NCBI RefSeq assembly: GCF_900091625.1
Contig: NZ_FMIC01000002.1
Location: 930,001-994,000 of the forward strand
DNA from: Micromonospora peucetia
GTDB lineage: Bacteria; Actinomycetota; Actinomycetes; Mycobacteriales; Micromonosporaceae
DNA length: 64,000 nucleotides
Direction: 5' to 3'
Below the pieces are notes generated by a model that saw only the letters and a program-made list of their open reading frames with translations, did not search any database and had not been told where the DNA came from. The translations under genes were made by a program, and so were the position numbers. This document shows, one piece after another, positions 63,330 to 64,000 of the stretch (the stretch's first letter is position 1; the number at the start of each line of letters is the position of its first letter).

Positions 63330-64000
63330 TCAGTAGAGGAAGAAGGGGGCGGTCGGGTTGCCGGCGCGCGCCCCGGTCGACGACGGGACCTCCTGCACCT
63401 GCTCGGGCTGGATCCGCTCGAACGGGCCGCTGCGGTACGCCACCCCGTTCGCCTCGTACATCGCAGCGCCGAGACGCCCCAGGTTCGCCGGGTACGCGGC
63501 GAGGTGGGTCACCTGGGCGCCGATCTTGTCCTCCAGCGGGCTCTCCAGGGCCCCGTCCACGCTGACCTCGTACACCGCCGGGCGGCCGACCGCGCCCCCG
63601 AGGAGCAGGGTGTTCTCGCCGTACCAGTCGACGGCCGACAGGCTGGTCAGCCGGGTGTGCAGCCGGCGGGCCGGGCCCGGGGCCACCCCCGCGCCGTCGG
63701 GGCTGAGAGCGGCGACGTAGAGCGCGCCCCCGGCGATGACGGCGATCCGGTGACCGTCCAGCGAGGCCGCCACCGCCGTCACCGCGCCCGGGACGCCCAG
63801 CGGCACCGGAGTGAGCTGGGCCTGCGCGTCGAAGCGGTGCAGGCTGCCGTCGGCGACCACCAGCCCGGCCGGCTGCTGCCCCCGGTACGTCGAGCGCAGC
63901 CAGACCGGCCGGCCCATGGCGGCGTAGCTCTTGGCGCTGCGGGCGAACACGGTCACCGAATCGATGCCGGTGCCGACAGAGAGCCGCTGGCGGTCGGCGT
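63330..64000 (-). CDS. lpqB: LpqB C-terminal beta-propeller region (5' end outside window)
   Basis: About 223 residues of the 3' end are present and the frame continues to the window edge. They form repeated propeller strands: VWLRSTYRGQQPAGLVVADGSLHRFD, AVTAVAASLDGHRIAVIAGGALYVAAL, RRLHTRLTSLSAVDWYGENTLLLGG and VTHLAAYPANLG. This matches LpqB, the lipoprotein that interacts with the MtrB sensor kinase in the mtrA-mtrB-lpqB operon. The position next to comF and upstream of hpf and secA supports the call. The signal peptide and GerMN domain lie outside the window. Confidence 0.85.
   Translation of the reverse strand, partial: ADRQRLSVGTGIDSVTVFARSAKSYAAMGRPVWLRSTYRGQQPAGLVVADGSLHRFDAQAQLTPVPLGVPGAVTAVAASLDGHRIAVIAGGALYVAALSPDGAGVAPGPARRLHTRLTSLSAVDWYGENTLLLGGAVGRPAVYEVSVDGALESPLEDKIGAQVTHLAAYPANLGRLGAAMYEANGVAYRSGPFERIQPEQVQEVPSSTGARAGNPTAPFFLY

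Overview
The window is chromosomal DNA from a high-GC actinomycete, most likely Micromonosporaceae and probably Micromonospora or a close relative. Supporting signs are the very high G+C in third codon positions, frequent GTG starts, a conserved secA / hpf / comF / lpqB neighbourhood, a mycothiol-type nitroreductase homologue, a 10-methyl fatty acid gene pair, a very close relative (from memory) of the aculeacin A acylase of Actinoplanes utahensis, and several copies of a palindromic AGGAAGGG..CCCTTCCT intergenic repeat that I associate with this group.

Layout. 1-12 kb: an ankyrin lipoprotein, an AfsR/SARP-type regulator, a secreted phospholipase-D-fold enzyme, a membrane-anchored protein with a C-terminal PD-(D/E)XK nuclease-like domain followed 3 bases later by a small partner gene, a Bcr/CflA efflux pump divergent from its MarR regulator around a perfect operator palindrome, a WapI-type immunity-family protein, a Cys-rich YidD paralogue and a PH-like membrane protein. 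12.5-25 kb: echinocandin/AHL acylase, gluconokinase, TetR regulator beside a decayed hydrolase, a repeat-rich intergenic stretch, tipA plus a monooxygenase, and a translationally coupled pair made of a Cas4/RecB-like Fe-S nuclease and an unknown 506-residue protein. 24-31 kb: SRPBCC/ArsR pair, tmsA-tmsB, small conserved genes, an MFS/DsbA-like/MarR group. 30.7-40 kb: an AAA+ ATPase / VWA pair whose ATPase gene carries an in-frame copy of the intergenic repeat, a two-component system, two aldo/keto reductases and tRNA-Ala. 40-49 kb: yqgE, mtnP, benzoylformate decarboxylase, then core genes ssrA, smpB, ftsX, ftsE and prfB. 49-64 kb: PadR regulator, pruA, a solitary TnpB element, conserved actinobacterial genes, secA, two tandem double-GNAT genes, hpf, comF and the 3' part of lpqB.

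How the genes work together. ssrA and smpB form the trans-translation system; ftsE and ftsX form the divisome ABC complex; secA drives export. tmsA and tmsB together make 10-methyl branched membrane lipids. The AAA+ and VWA proteins form a MoxR/CoxE-type chaperone unit. The strongest candidates for something undescribed are the Fe-S nuclease plus 506-residue protein operon (19315-21941), the membrane-tethered nuclease-like protein with its partner (5193-7904), and the repeat that has become coding sequence inside the AAA+ gene (33097-33155). No prophage, CRISPR array or complete biosynthetic cluster was seen.
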